Positions 51,586 through 59,553 of a stretch of DNA of 64,000 nt are shown here, piece after piece. The first letter of the stretch is position 1, and the number at the start of each line of letters is the position of its first letter. The DNA is from CAXRDE01 sp964229355 (lineage in GTDB: Bacteria > Cyanobacteriota > Sericytochromatia > UBA7694), in NCBI GenBank assembly GCA_964229355.1, contig CAXRDE010000002.1, forward strand, positions 89,379 through 153,378. Direction: 5' to 3'. A program made the translations under genes and the position numbers. A model generated the notes under the pieces. That model was given only the letters and a program-made list of their open reading frames with translations. It did not search any database and was not told where the DNA came from.

Positions 51586-52233
51586 GTGCAACCTCAAACC
51601 GGACAACTGCAATCGCTTATTTTAGAGCCTGACTATTACTCGCGTCTGGGGGTGCCTCCCGAGGCCACGGCTCCTGAAATTGAGACCCGTTTTGCTGAAG
51701 CCTGTGAAGGGCACCATTTAAACGCCTTTGCGGACGATGTGCGCTTTAACGCGGCGGAGCAGCTGCTGGTGCTCACCCAGGCTTATGAATTGCTCAGTCA
51801 TCCGGTCGAGCGCAGCCATTACGATATTCGCCGCTTTGGACGCCAGGAATTGCCCCTGCACCCGGAAGTGCAAACCCAGTTTAAGGCAGGTTTGTCCGCT
51901 TTTCGGCACCACAAGTTAGAACTGGCTGCTTCTCACTTTGCCATGGCGGTAAAACTGTACCCCCACCGCAGCTTGTTTCGGGTGCACCTGGCCAATGTGT
52001 ATCACGAAAAGCAGTGTCCTGAGAAAGTGGAGCAAACCCTTGAAATTGCCCTGCGTCTGGATCCTGAAGATCGCTTTGCCAAAGAAACCGTGGCCCGTCT
52101 GATGTTTGATTATGAGCGCTTTGAGCGCGCGCCCCGTGACCCTTTTGTCAAACGCTTTAAGACCCAGATGTTAAACCGCCTAAAAACGGGAAATCTCACG
52201 GGCGAACTGTCTGATCGCAAAGAATCCCGCTGA
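51586..52233 (+). CDS. J-domain-like and TPR protein, HPD motif missing
   Basis: A 215-residue protein. The first 75 residues follow the J-domain pattern (YYSRLGVPPEATAPEIETRF, then LTQAYELLSHPVERSHYD), but the HPD tripeptide needed to stimulate DnaK is replaced by HHL. It may therefore not act as a normal co-chaperone. The rest has tetratricopeptide-like repeats (ALRLDPEDRFAKETVARL). The start is GTG at 51586, two bases after the propeller gene, so it is translationally coupled. The pair may be a scaffold or adaptor. Confidence 0.65.
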   Translation: MQPQTGQLQSLILEPDYYSRLGVPPEATAPEIETRFAEACEGHHLNAFADDVRFNAAEQLLVLTQAYELLSHPVERSHYDIRRFGRQELPLHPEVQTQFKAGLSAFRHHKLELAASHFAMAVKLYPHRSLFRVHLANVYHEKQCPEKVEQTLEIALRLDPEDRFAKETVARLMFDYERFERAPRDPFVKRFKTQMLNRLKTGNLTGELSDRKESR

Positions 52234-52249
52234 GCGCCCTTTTAACCCC

Positions 52250-52277
52250 TTGGAACCGCAAGCAAATGTGCTATACT
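52250..52277 (+). promoter_or_regulatory. Promoter of rpsU
   Basis: TTGGAA (52250-52255), 16 bases and TATACT (52272-52277) with TGC before it (extended -10). Start of transcription would be near 52284. Confidence 0.65.
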
Positions 52278-52328
52278 GCCTTGTCTTACAACGAAATTTT
52301 ATGCACAGGAGAGGAGGTGAACTGAATT

Positions 52329-52529
52329 ATGATGGAAGTTGAAGTACAAGAAGGACAAGTCGATGCGGCCATTAAAACTTTAAAGAAAAAGTTAAACCGC
52401 GCAGGTGTCTTCCGTAAAATCAAAGAAAAACGCTTTTATGAGCCTCCGAGTGCCAAAAAACAGCGCAAGCGCAAAGAAGTTTTGCGTCGTGCCAAAAAGA
52501 AACTCAAAAAGCAACAGCGTAAGTACTAA
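52329..52529 (+). CDS. rpsU: 30S ribosomal protein S21
   Basis: A 66-residue basic protein with the S21 sequence (VDAAIKTLKKKLNRAGVFRKIKEKRFYEPPSAKKQRKRKE-type, in pieces). It helps the 30S subunit bind messages at initiation. A nearly perfect Shine-Dalgarno sequence, GGAGGTGA, lies about 9 bases before the ATG; two adjacent ATG codons (52329 and 52332) are both possible starts. It stands alone with its own promoter, followed by a FapA-like gene, rather than with dnaG and rpoD as in E. coli. Confidence 0.95.
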   Translation: MMEVEVQEGQVDAAIKTLKKKLNRAGVFRKIKEKRFYEPPSAKKQRKRKEVLRRAKKKLKKQQRKY

Positions 52530-52564
52530 GGTGCTGCGCCTTCTGGCTCTGGGCCCCGTGAGAG

Positions 52565-54376
52565 GTGCTCTCCCCCATGTGTGAAAAACATACCCATGGA
52601 ACCCTCTCTTTTGATGGTCAAGATCTTCATATTACGGATCCCAGGCCGGGTTACGACCCGGCAACGCTAAGTGCCGATGCTGACCTTCATGTTTTGATTG
52701 ATCAGCATCCCCTTCAGCAATCCACAGCGGTTTCCGCTCAGAGTCAGATTCAATTTTTTCTCCCCATTCCCCGTCCTCCTCACTACGATTTTATCTTGCA
52801 CATTTCGCCTTTTGCGGTGGATCTAACGGTTAAACTCCTGAGTCCCGGGGTTGCGTTTTACATTCCAAGCCATGAACCCACACGCCATTTACACCTCAGT
52901 GTTCATCAACGAGAGGTGCCGCTTCATACCTTCTCTTCTGAGTTGGGGGGCGACCTGCAACGGCGCCTGCGCCAGCAAAAAATTCATCAGCCCGTGGACC
53001 CTGAGCGTTTTGCGCAAGCGCTGGCCGCACCGGGCCAAAAAATACGCATTCTTGAAACCCCCGAACCCATTCACCCTTACAATCGCCTGTGCTTTAAAGA
53101 GGTCTTGCCTTTACCCACCGGTGTTGACGGCTGGTTACAGTACCCCCATTTACAGCCTGTTAAAGCCGGAACGGTGTTGGTGGAACGTGAGCAGTCCCAG
53201 AAAAGCCGGGCGGGTATGACGGTCTATGGTGAGGTGGTTCCTCCTGAAGAGGTGGTGCCCCCTGAGCTCAAGGCTGCTGATCGCAGTGTACGTTTAGACA
53301 TTGAGGCCAATCATGCCGTCGCGCTCATTGAAGGACTGCCCGTCTGGGATCCTGACCTGGGCATTAAAATGAGTGGCTTACAACGTCAGGAGGGCCCGAT
53401 TCTGGGCGGACCAGGACATATTGTGGATTTAAAAAGCAGTCTGCAACTGGCAGCGGCCATTCGCGATGGCGCGCAAGTGTGGGTGAAAGACTATTTGGAA
53501 GTGGCCGAAGACATTGGACATAGCCAGGTTGCTGCGGAAGCGGGGTTGATTGTGCATGGCAGCGTGGTGCGTTCCCATTTGCGGGTGGGGGGAGACGCTG
53601 CAGCGCGGATGCTGTTGACGGAGCCCGTGCTCGCCCTGTTGAAAGATTTGAACAGCTTATTGCAAATGGTAAGAGAGGTGCGATCGCGGGCCCCCCAGTC
53701 TCGGCTGACCGATGATAAAACCCTCTTTTTAAGGGTGATCAAAACCCAATTTTCGACCTTTTTTGCTCAGCTTGAAGCCCTCTGGCAACTGAACAAAAAC
53801 CTCAAACAATTGCACCCCCGACGTACCATGGCCCTTAAGGTGGTGTTGTCGCATCTGATGAATCTGACGGAACGGCCTTTTAGTGAGCGGCTGTTTGTAG
53901 ATTGGCTCAACAGCCTGCAAGATTTTGCCCGTGAATTGGTCAGTTTGCCTGAGCAGTCGAACCACGCTTACTTAAGTTATGCCCAGGGCTCTGAGATTAC
54001 CGCCCGCGGCCATATTTTTGTCACGGGTGAAGGCTGTTACAACTCGCATTTGGCTGCAGGCCAGCATGTGGTTTTTACAGGGGAACCAGGCTATTGTCGT
54101 GAGGGCAGCTTACGGGCCGAGGGGCATGTGTTTGTGCCTGAGTTGGGCAGTCCCAACGGCAGCCGTTTACGGGTCGAGGTGGATTTACACAGTGAGATCT
54201 ATGCGCAGAGCGTTTATCCTGGGGTGGAGTTGCGTTTTGGTGACCGCCCTCCTTATCACGTGCTGAACCTCTTGAATGCGGTCCAGATCAAGTACGTAGA
54301 CGGTGAAATGATGTTTTTGCCCCTTGAAAAACCGCTTGCAACCTGTTACCTGCCTTTTTTCTCAAAAGAATTTTGA
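52565..54376 (+). CDS. FapA (DUF342) family protein
   Basis: A 603-residue protein of the FapA/DUF342 family, so called because some members are near flagellar genes. The core has LPTGVDGWLQYPHLQPV, then a beta-helical region with AGMTVYGEVVPPEE and LIVHGSVVRSHLRVGGD. A coiled helical segment (about 360-470) precedes a C-terminal beta-helix (SEITARGHIFVTGEGCYNS). No flagellar genes are near; FapA proteins also occur with pili and polar localisation systems. The start is uncertain: GTG at 52565 or ATG at 52577. The 3' end carries a hairpin overlapping the next promoter. Confidence 0.75.
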   Translation: MLSPMCEKHTHGTLSFDGQDLHITDPRPGYDPATLSADADLHVLIDQHPLQQSTAVSAQSQIQFFLPIPRPPHYDFILHISPFAVDLTVKLLSPGVAFYIPSHEPTRHLHLSVHQREVPLHTFSSELGGDLQRRLRQQKIHQPVDPERFAQALAAPGQKIRILETPEPIHPYNRLCFKEVLPLPTGVDGWLQYPHLQPVKAGTVLVEREQSQKSRAGMTVYGEVVPPEEVVPPELKAADRSVRLDIEANHAVALIEGLPVWDPDLGIKMSGLQRQEGPILGGPGHIVDLKSSLQLAAAIRDGAQVWVKDYLEVAEDIGHSQVAAEAGLIVHGSVVRSHLRVGGDAAARMLLTEPVLALLKDLNSLLQMVREVRSRAPQSRLTDDKTLFLRVIKTQFSTFFAQLEALWQLNKNLKQLHPRRTMALKVVLSHLMNLTERPFSERLFVDWLNSLQDFARELVSLPEQSNHAYLSYAQGSEITARGHIFVTGEGCYNSHLAAGQHVVFTGEPGYCREGSLRAEGHVFVPELGSPNGSRLRVEVDLHSEIYAQSVYPGVELRFGDRPPYHVLNLLNAVQIKYVDGEMMFLPLEKPLATCYLPFFSKEF

Positions 54377-54378
54377 GA
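54360..54378 (+). promoter_or_regulatory. Inverted repeat overlapping the fapA-like stop and next -35
   Basis: TCTCAAAA-GAA-TTTTGAGA, a perfect 8-bp inverted repeat. It contains the stop codon of the FapA-like gene and the -35 box of the next promoter, so it could be an operator or an mRNA end. No T-tract follows. Confidence 0.45.
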
Positions 54379-54401
54379 ATTCACGTCAGATCTGTTAAAA
54401 T
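54373..54401 (+). promoter_or_regulatory. Promoter of the 238-residue protein gene
   Basis: TTGAGA (54373-54378), 17 bases and TAAAAT (54396-54401) with TGT before it (extended -10). One of the best promoters in the window. Confidence 0.65.
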
Positions 54402-54450
54402 CACACGATAAGATAGATAACGATAAAAAAATAAAAGGACGAGTCTTTTT

Positions 54451-55167
54451 ATGGGAAATATAAGTGGTGGCGGTAGCTTCAGTATTCGTGTGAAACCTGA
54501 AGTCATCCAAAAACAAGTTGAAAATGCACAATCTCAGGTGGATGCTCAGCGCAAAGCGGACATTACCGAGGTCGCAAACCAGTACGGTTTAAGCAAAGAA
54601 GCCTTAGACGCCGGTGGTGTCGATATCCAGCAGGCCCCTGCAGGTCTGGCTTTAGATATGTTTATGAAATTGTCAGACAATGACACCAAAATCACCAAAG
54701 CAGACATTTTAAAATTTAAAGGCAACAGTACCCCTGATGTGACTGAAGACAGCATTGTTTATGCGTATGCTCAGCAAATCAGTGAATCCTTGCCCGCTCG
54801 CCAAATAGATATTACCCCTGGCGATAAGCAGAACATGCTGGTGCTGTCTGATCTGAAAAAGCGTGGCGATGAAATTATTGTGGCTCCACGCTATGCCACT
54901 GAAGGTACCAGTACCGGTCGCGATCCAGCGGCTGCCATGGTGTTTTCCATTGTGGGTGGCCAGGACAAAAACGCAGACGGCATGATTGCCGTGGGCGGTG
55001 AACTCACCCAGAACCCTGTGTTCTCTAACACCGTTGCTGACGCGATTAAGTTAGCCGGTAGCGATATGATGGTTTCTCCCACCGAAGCCCTCCAGGCTGT
55101 CATTGACAAAGCCGGAAAAATCTCCGCCGAAGACTTAGAAATCGTTTACCATCCCCCACAGAAGTAA
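54451..55167 (+). CDS. Protein of unknown function, well expressed
   Basis: A 238-residue protein starting with a Gly/Ser-rich segment (MGNISGGGSFSIRVKP), then a helical stretch (EVIQKQVENAQSQVDAQRKA), a region with an EF-hand-like DNDTKITKADILKF (about 74-87), and a Gly/Asp-rich C-terminal domain with VGGQDKNADGMIAVGGEL. The two Asp-rich loops could bind calcium, but I cannot assign a family. No signal peptide. It has its own strong promoter and terminator, so it is a single-gene unit, likely abundant. Confidence 0.7.
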   Translation: MGNISGGGSFSIRVKPEVIQKQVENAQSQVDAQRKADITEVANQYGLSKEALDAGGVDIQQAPAGLALDMFMKLSDNDTKITKADILKFKGNSTPDVTEDSIVYAYAQQISESLPARQIDITPGDKQNMLVLSDLKKRGDEIIVAPRYATEGTSTGRDPAAAMVFSIVGGQDKNADGMIAVGGELTQNPVFSNTVADAIKLAGSDMMVSPTEALQAVIDKAGKISAEDLEIVYHPPQK

Positions 55168-55194
55168 ACGCGAGTCCGTTCTTTTATTTTAAGA

Positions 55195-55227
55195 AAAACG
55201 CCACTGCATACCCTGCAGTGGCGTTTT
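55195..55227. terminator. Strong bidirectional terminator
   Basis: A 14-bp perfect stem, AAAACGCCACTGCA (55195-55208) with TGCAGTGGCGTTTT (55214-55227), loop TACCC. It ends both the plus-strand gene before it and the minus-strand PaaX-like gene after it. Confidence 0.9.
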
Positions 55228-55254
55228 CGGTGTGGAATAGCACGTCGAGTGATG

Positions 55255-56097
55255 TTAATCTGCACCAAAAAAAGTACAGTAATGCGCCAGATTGCTGTTC
55301 ATATGGGTATGGGCCAGTGTGCTCAGCCGTTCGTAGCAGTCTTTCAAAAGGGTGACTTCAGCAAAATACCGGGCAGGTAAAAAAGGGGCGCAGGTCATGA
55401 TGGTTTTGTGAAAGGCACTGCGAACATACAGATAGCAGAGATAGCCTTCCAGGCTGTGAAGGTCAATCTGTCTTAAAAACGCTGTTAAAAAGTCGCTGTA
55501 GTCCCTGAGTTCGGTACGCCATTTTGCGAGTTCATAAAGGCTTGCAAGTTCGGATTGGAGCGTGTGGGGAATGTCTTCTATGGGGTGAAAATGATAAACG
55601 TATTGGCTTAAATCTTGCTGACGAAGCCATTCGAGTACGGGAGCGGGATCGCTGCCGTAGCGTAGATAGGTATTGTGGGTGAATTTCACGTAACCCAGAC
55701 GGGTCAGCAGATCTTTCACCCGGTACCGTTCGCTGTCGCTGTCCTGTGAAAAGTGGGTAATGATGAGTGAAAAGCTGTGGTCTGAAAAGCTTTCACGCAG
55801 GTAGTAATTGACCTGATGTTTGAGGGTGTTCCCCAGAATAATGCGCGGCGGCGCTCCTTCGATGCAGATGTGTTGTTGCGATTTCGCTCTGGAAAGGGCG
55901 GTGCGGGTAGCTGCCGATGAATGGCCAAACCATTCACAGTAAGCCCGCGTGGCGGTAGCATCGGGCCAGGGAACTGCTTTCTGAAAGTGTTGGTAAACGT
56001 GAGCGTCAATGGCCGGAGAAACCAGCGTGTCTTTAAGGGACATGCGGTATGCGGTGGGAATAAAGGGCAGTGCGTCAGGGCGCAAGGGTTTTATCAT
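55255..56097 (-). CDS. PaaX-like transcriptional regulator
   Basis: A 280-residue protein similar to the PaaX family that represses phenylacetate catabolism. The winged helix segment is YCEWFGHSSAATRTALSRA (about 55-73), and the central Cas2-like domain is visible around ERYRVKDLLTRLGYVKFT. The C-terminal part differs from typical PaaX. No paa genes are present, so the ligand and targets are unknown. I start at ATG 56097, with AAGGAG close upstream; the GTG at 56118 has no signal. It is divergent from the DUF3089 gene, whose promoter lies within a TGTTAC...GTAACA repeat that could be its operator. Confidence 0.68.
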   Translation of the reverse strand: MIKPLRPDALPFIPTAYRMSLKDTLVSPAIDAHVYQHFQKAVPWPDATATRAYCEWFGHSSAATRTALSRAKSQQHICIEGAPPRIILGNTLKHQVNYYLRESFSDHSFSLIITHFSQDSDSERYRVKDLLTRLGYVKFTHNTYLRYGSDPAPVLEWLRQQDLSQYVYHFHPIEDIPHTLQSELASLYELAKWRTELRDYSDFLTAFLRQIDLHSLEGYLCYLYVRSAFHKTIMTCAPFLPARYFAEVTLLKDCYERLSTLAHTHMNSNLAHYCTFFGAD

Positions 56098-56138
56098 ATG
56101 CTCCTTAGGGTAACGCACTTTAAGGATGAATCAAAAGA

Positions 56139-56176
56139 TGTTACACTATTTTTATAATATGAAAATATATGTAACA
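56139..56176 (+). promoter_or_regulatory. -10 promoter and flanking inverted repeat before the DUF3089 gene
   Basis: TATAAT (56153-56158) is flanked by TGTTAC (56139-56144) and GTAACA (56171-56176), a perfect 6-bp inverted repeat with 26 bases between. It could be the binding site of the divergent PaaX-like regulator. Confidence 0.4.
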
Positions 56177-56190
56177 GGTGGTATTCCCTT

Positions 56191-57345
56191 ATGGTTCGTC
56201 GCGTCTTTTTTAAACACCCCCTTGTCTTTGGTTTAAGTACGTTGGGTACCCTGATCGGTCTTTCTGCGTGTGATCCTGCCTGGTTTATCGGACCTCAAAA
56301 TCGATTTAAAGATTCGTTGACGCCCGCCGCACCGGATTATCAACGCCCGCGATTTTGGGCGGCTTTGCCAGAGCGGCCGGGTAACGCGGAGTTAACTCCG
56401 CCCGGTGAAAAGCTCTCGGCCTCTCCAGATGCAGATGTTTTTTTTGTGCATCCTACCACCTGGTTTGATCGCAAGCAGTGGAATGCACCCATCGAAGCTG
56501 GGGTTGCGCAAGAAATTGTCGACGAAATTTCGATGGGAACGCAGGCCAGTGTGTTTAATGCCTGTTGTCGCATTTTTGCTCCGCGTTATCGTCAGGCGAT
56601 GTTGGGTGCTTTTTATGCGGAGCCTGAAGATGCACAGCCGGCTTTTGACATGGCTTATGGCGATGTGGATCGGGCTTTTGCCTCTTTTTTAACCCGGACG
56701 CAAGACCGTCCCTTTGTGATCGCGGGTCACAGCCAGGGCAGTATGCATGCGATGCGTCTTTTAGAAACCCGTATTCACAAAGATCCTGCGTTGCTGAAGC
56801 GTTTGGTGGTGGCTTATTTACCGGGTGTGGCCATTCCAGAAGCGTGGTATCAACGCCATCAGATTCCGGCCTGTGAAACCCCTTCAGAAACGGGGTGTAT
56901 TACAGCCTGGGACACGTATCGCGTGGGAGCAGAGGTAAAGGGGCACGAACCGGTATATCACTGGTACGGGAATCAACTGGTACGGGTGGATCCCAAACAA
57001 TCCAGGCAGTGTACAAACCCGATCACATGGGGTACAGCGTCGCAGGCATCGACCTCTGCTGAACATCGGGGGGCTGTTGCTGGCGTCAACACCGGCGCAG
57101 AATTTTCTTTTTCGCAATTGCTGTTTGCGCAGGAGCCGCTGGGAATAAATATCACGGCATTAACTGCTCCACAGTCCCTGGTTACCGCTGCTTGTGATCA
57201 GGCGCTGAGGGTTCCCAATCTTAGAGCTCTGGATTATCCGGTGCTGGAGACCCAGCCCGGTAACTACCATTTATTAGACTACGAGTTGTTTTGGCAAGAT
57301 ATACGTGAGAACGTCAAATTGCGTTTGGCGGCCTGGCAGCGTTAA
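56191..57345 (+). CDS. DUF3089 family alpha/beta-hydrolase lipoprotein
   Basis: A 384-residue exported lipoprotein (signal ending LSAC, C27) of the DUF3089 family of predicted esterases. The nucleophile elbow is GHSQG (S181). The family segments ADVFFVHPTTWFD and YGDVDRAFASFL are present. The gene has its own TATAAT, and the message ends at a strong hairpin. It may hydrolyse an ester at the cell surface; the substrate is unknown. Divergence from a PaaX-like regulator suggests inducible expression. Confidence 0.82.
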   Translation: MVRRVFFKHPLVFGLSTLGTLIGLSACDPAWFIGPQNRFKDSLTPAAPDYQRPRFWAALPERPGNAELTPPGEKLSASPDADVFFVHPTTWFDRKQWNAPIEAGVAQEIVDEISMGTQASVFNACCRIFAPRYRQAMLGAFYAEPEDAQPAFDMAYGDVDRAFASFLTRTQDRPFVIAGHSQGSMHAMRLLETRIHKDPALLKRLVVAYLPGVAIPEAWYQRHQIPACETPSETGCITAWDTYRVGAEVKGHEPVYHWYGNQLVRVDPKQSRQCTNPITWGTASQASTSAEHRGAVAGVNTGAEFSFSQLLFAQEPLGINITALTAPQSLVTAACDQALRVPNLRALDYPVLETQPGNYHLLDYELFWQDIRENVKLRLAAWQR

Positions 57346-57364
57346 TCAGCAAAAACGCATAAGC

Positions 57365-57404
57365 AAAAACCCCGCAGCTTTGTGAAAACAAAGGCGGGGT
57401 TTTT
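57365..57404. terminator. Bidirectional terminator
   Basis: AAAAACCCCGC and GCGGGGTTTTT with an inner CTTTG/CAAAG stem. It ends the DUF3089 message and the rpmB-rpmG message on the opposite strand. Confidence 0.9.
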
Positions 57405-57437
57405 AAAGCTTAAGTGCGTTCGTTAGCACCGGGGCTT

Positions 57438-57599
57438 TTACTTTTCTTCTTTGAAGTTAACGTGACGACGAAGAACGGGATCATACTTACGCAGTTCCAG
57501 ACGATCGGGCGTGTTACGCTTGTTCTTCATGGTGTAGTAGTAGTGAGGGCTTTCGGTACTTTTCAGTTTAACTTGTACTCGTGCTCCGGGTTTAGCCAT
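57438..57599 (-). CDS. rpmG: 50S ribosomal protein L33
   Basis: A 53-residue ribosomal protein. The translation starts MAKPGARVQVKLKS and contains YYTMKNKRNTPDRLELRKYD, the L33 core. It lacks the CxxC pairs of zinc-binding L33 proteins, so it is the zinc-independent form. AAGGA lies upstream of the ATG. It follows rpmB closely, as in many bacteria. Confidence 0.95.
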   Translation of the reverse strand: MAKPGARVQVKLKSTESPHYYYTMKNKRNTPDRLELRKYDPVLRRHVNFKEEK

Positions 57600-57619
57600 G
57601 ATCTAATTCCTTTTCTACC

Positions 57620-57862
57620 TTATTTACGAATCAGGGAAGCATCAGCACCATAACGCTTAATGGTGGCCATCAGACCGTACTTGGTAATCGTCTTCATTAC
57701 TTTCGTTGAAACGCGCAGACGAACCCAGCGCTTTTCTTCAGGGAGCCAGAAACGTTTCCATTGTAGGTTGGGCTGCTGACGATGCTTTGTTTTTACATTG
57801 GAGTGACTGACGCGATTTGCGTTGTTATAGCGTTTGTTTGAAATCTCACACCTTCTAGACAT
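57620..57862 (-). CDS. rpmB: 50S ribosomal protein L28
   Basis: An 80-residue ribosomal protein with the typical NRVSHSNVKTKHRQQPNLQ and RFWLPEEKRWVRLRVSTK parts of L28. Only one cysteine is present (in MSRRCE), so it does not have the CxxC zinc site. AAGGA lies upstream of the ATG. It is 20 bases upstream of rpmG, the usual rpmB-rpmG order. Confidence 0.95.
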   Translation of the reverse strand: MSRRCEISNKRYNNANRVSHSNVKTKHRQQPNLQWKRFWLPEEKRWVRLRVSTKVMKTITKYGLMATIKRYGADASLIRK

Positions 57863-57943
57863 TGTGCATCGTTCCTTTGAGTTAATTTAAATTTCTTTTA
57901 AAAGAGGGTAAACATTCATTTGAGATAATGATATGCAGAACTC

Positions 57944-57971
57944 AGTCTAACAGGTTTTGGGATCGCTTGCA
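57944..57971 (-). promoter_or_regulatory. Possible promoter of rpmB-rpmG
   Basis: On the minus strand TGCAAG, 16 bases and TAGACT, with TGT before the -10. A moderate match, about 80 bases before the ATG. Confidence 0.35.
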
Positions 57972-58078
57972 CAGAGTATTTGCTGTTAATTTTTGTGTGG
58001 ATCCCGTGAGAAAGCCTGAAAAAATTGTCACTATCCGTTATGATAAAAGTAGCATGACACGCATGAGGCTAGAGGTTT

Positions 58079-59017
58079 ATGGATCTTCAGGCATTGCAGC
58101 AGGTGACGCGTTCTGACCATTTGCACGCGCGACACCAGAAGGCGCTGCGTTTATATAAATTGGGTGTGGAGTATTTACAGCGGGCGAAACAATACGACTG
58201 GGACCGTCTGCTTTTACGCAATGCGGCCCGCTGTTTCGCCTCGGCGATTACCCATAATCGCGCGGTCCCTGAACCGTATTTAAAACAGGCTTTTTTGTTT
58301 TCACTGGTGGGCAATACCCGCAAGTCCTTACATTATCTTCGCGAAGCCCAACGTCTGGCTCCAGATCATCCAGAACTGCTGCGTTTACAGGCTTACTTAC
58401 AGCAGTCACCTACTGAGCGCCGCACGGCGGTTTCTCAGGCTTCCCTTCCCGCATCTTCTGTGCGCCGCTCTTCTCTTGATCCCCAGCAATTGGCTTATCA
58501 GCGCGATAAACTTGCCATTGAGCTGCAACAGGTCATGAGTAAAGCCTACCGTGAGTTGCCCAGTCTGCAACCCACCTGGGCAGAGCCGGTCTGGAAAGGC
58601 TATTGTCGCTTGCGCGATGAATTTGATGCAAAGTACCAGAGCTTGTGTGACCTGTTTGATCGCTTATCGACCCACTTTGATTTGGCCGCTATTGATCGCG
58701 ACTTGCAAAAACTTGAAATTGGTCTGAACCGTTTTGATGATGTGTGTGAACACTCAGAACAGATGGTGAGTCTCTACCAGCGCATTCAACATCTCGAAAA
58801 AATGTTCGAGCGTCACGTGTTGAAGCAACAGCAAGGCGGGAGTCCAGATACGCAGACGCTGTTAGACAAATACCAACAGGTGTTAGATGAAATGGCCGAT
58901 GAGTTAGATCTTTTTGAAGGCTCGGGTATGAGTATTCAGCAAGTATTGCCCCGTTATGAAAATTTAGTGGCGTTGTACCAACGTATTGATGCCCAAAGCA
59001 GTGGAGGAACCCCATGA
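58079..59017 (+). CDS. TPR-like helical protein of unknown function
   Basis: A 312-residue protein. The first 110 residues have a tetratricopeptide look (ALRLYKLGVEYLQRAKQY, then YLKQAFLFSLVGNTRKSLHYL). The rest is helical and charged and may form a coiled coil (about 215-260 and 275-305). No signal peptide. It overlaps the acidic protein gene by four bases (ATGA), and that gene in turn overlaps a GNAT enzyme gene, so the three form an operon. AGAGG lies upstream of the ATG. Confidence 0.7.
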   Translation: MDLQALQQVTRSDHLHARHQKALRLYKLGVEYLQRAKQYDWDRLLLRNAARCFASAITHNRAVPEPYLKQAFLFSLVGNTRKSLHYLREAQRLAPDHPELLRLQAYLQQSPTERRTAVSQASLPASSVRRSSLDPQQLAYQRDKLAIELQQVMSKAYRELPSLQPTWAEPVWKGYCRLRDEFDAKYQSLCDLFDRLSTHFDLAAIDRDLQKLEIGLNRFDDVCEHSEQMVSLYQRIQHLEKMFERHVLKQQQGGSPDTQTLLDKYQQVLDEMADELDLFEGSGMSIQQVLPRYENLVALYQRIDAQSSGGTP

Positions 59018-59553
59018 GTATTGGTGGTTTAGGCGGACATCAGTCTTTGCCGCAAATTCAAGCTCAGAGTCCGGTAAAAGCCCCGGTGACACCGCAAAAA
59101 GCTGCTGAAGTTGCGCCTACTTCACCTCAGGAGTCTCTGAAACCGCAAGAAACAGCGGCCATGGATCAACCGGTACAAACCGATGAAGATCTTGAAGTGC
59201 TCACCGAAGAACTCGAAACCGCAGCCCTTGATGAAGGGGTACCTGAGCCTGAGGCTGAAGAAACGGGGTTAGAAGATGCGGAACTTGAAGACTTAGATGC
59301 CGAAGCCGAAGACATGGGCGTCGAAATCGAGGACAGCGGCGAAACTGATGAACTCGAAGGGGAGGATGAGGTAGAAGAAGAAGGGGAAGTAGACGAGGCA
59401 GAGGAGTTTGAAGACAGCGAAGAAACTGAGGAAGCGGAAGAAGGCGAAGATTCGGGCGACACAGATCCTGACGGATACCGTGATTCGGAAGCCCCTGAGC
59501 GCGACGAAGATGATGAAGAGACTGATGAAGAGGCTGATGATCCAGACGCTTGA
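59014..59553 (+). CDS. Very acidic low-complexity protein
   Basis: A 179-residue protein. After a Gln/Pro/Thr-rich first third, the sequence is almost entirely Glu, Asp, Gly and Ala (about 58-179), for example EEEGEVDEAEEFEDSEE. It is probably unfolded and could bind metal ions or basic proteins. It lies between a TPR-like protein and a GNAT acetyltransferase, with four and 17 bases of overlap. This supports it as a real gene despite its odd composition. No family is recognised. Confidence 0.65.
   Translation: MSIGGLGGHQSLPQIQAQSPVKAPVTPQKAAEVAPTSPQESLKPQETAAMDQPVQTDEDLEVLTEELETAALDEGVPEPEAEETGLEDAELEDLDAEAEDMGVEIEDSGETDELEGEDEVEEEGEVDEAEEFEDSEETEEAEEGEDSGDTDPDGYRDSEAPERDEDDEETDEEADDPDA

Noticed and set aside
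59408..59536. Longer N terminus for the GNAT gene
   Set aside because: It would lie inside the acidic gene and gives a Lys-rich tail not expected for the fold; the ATG at 59537 has a ribosome-binding site.
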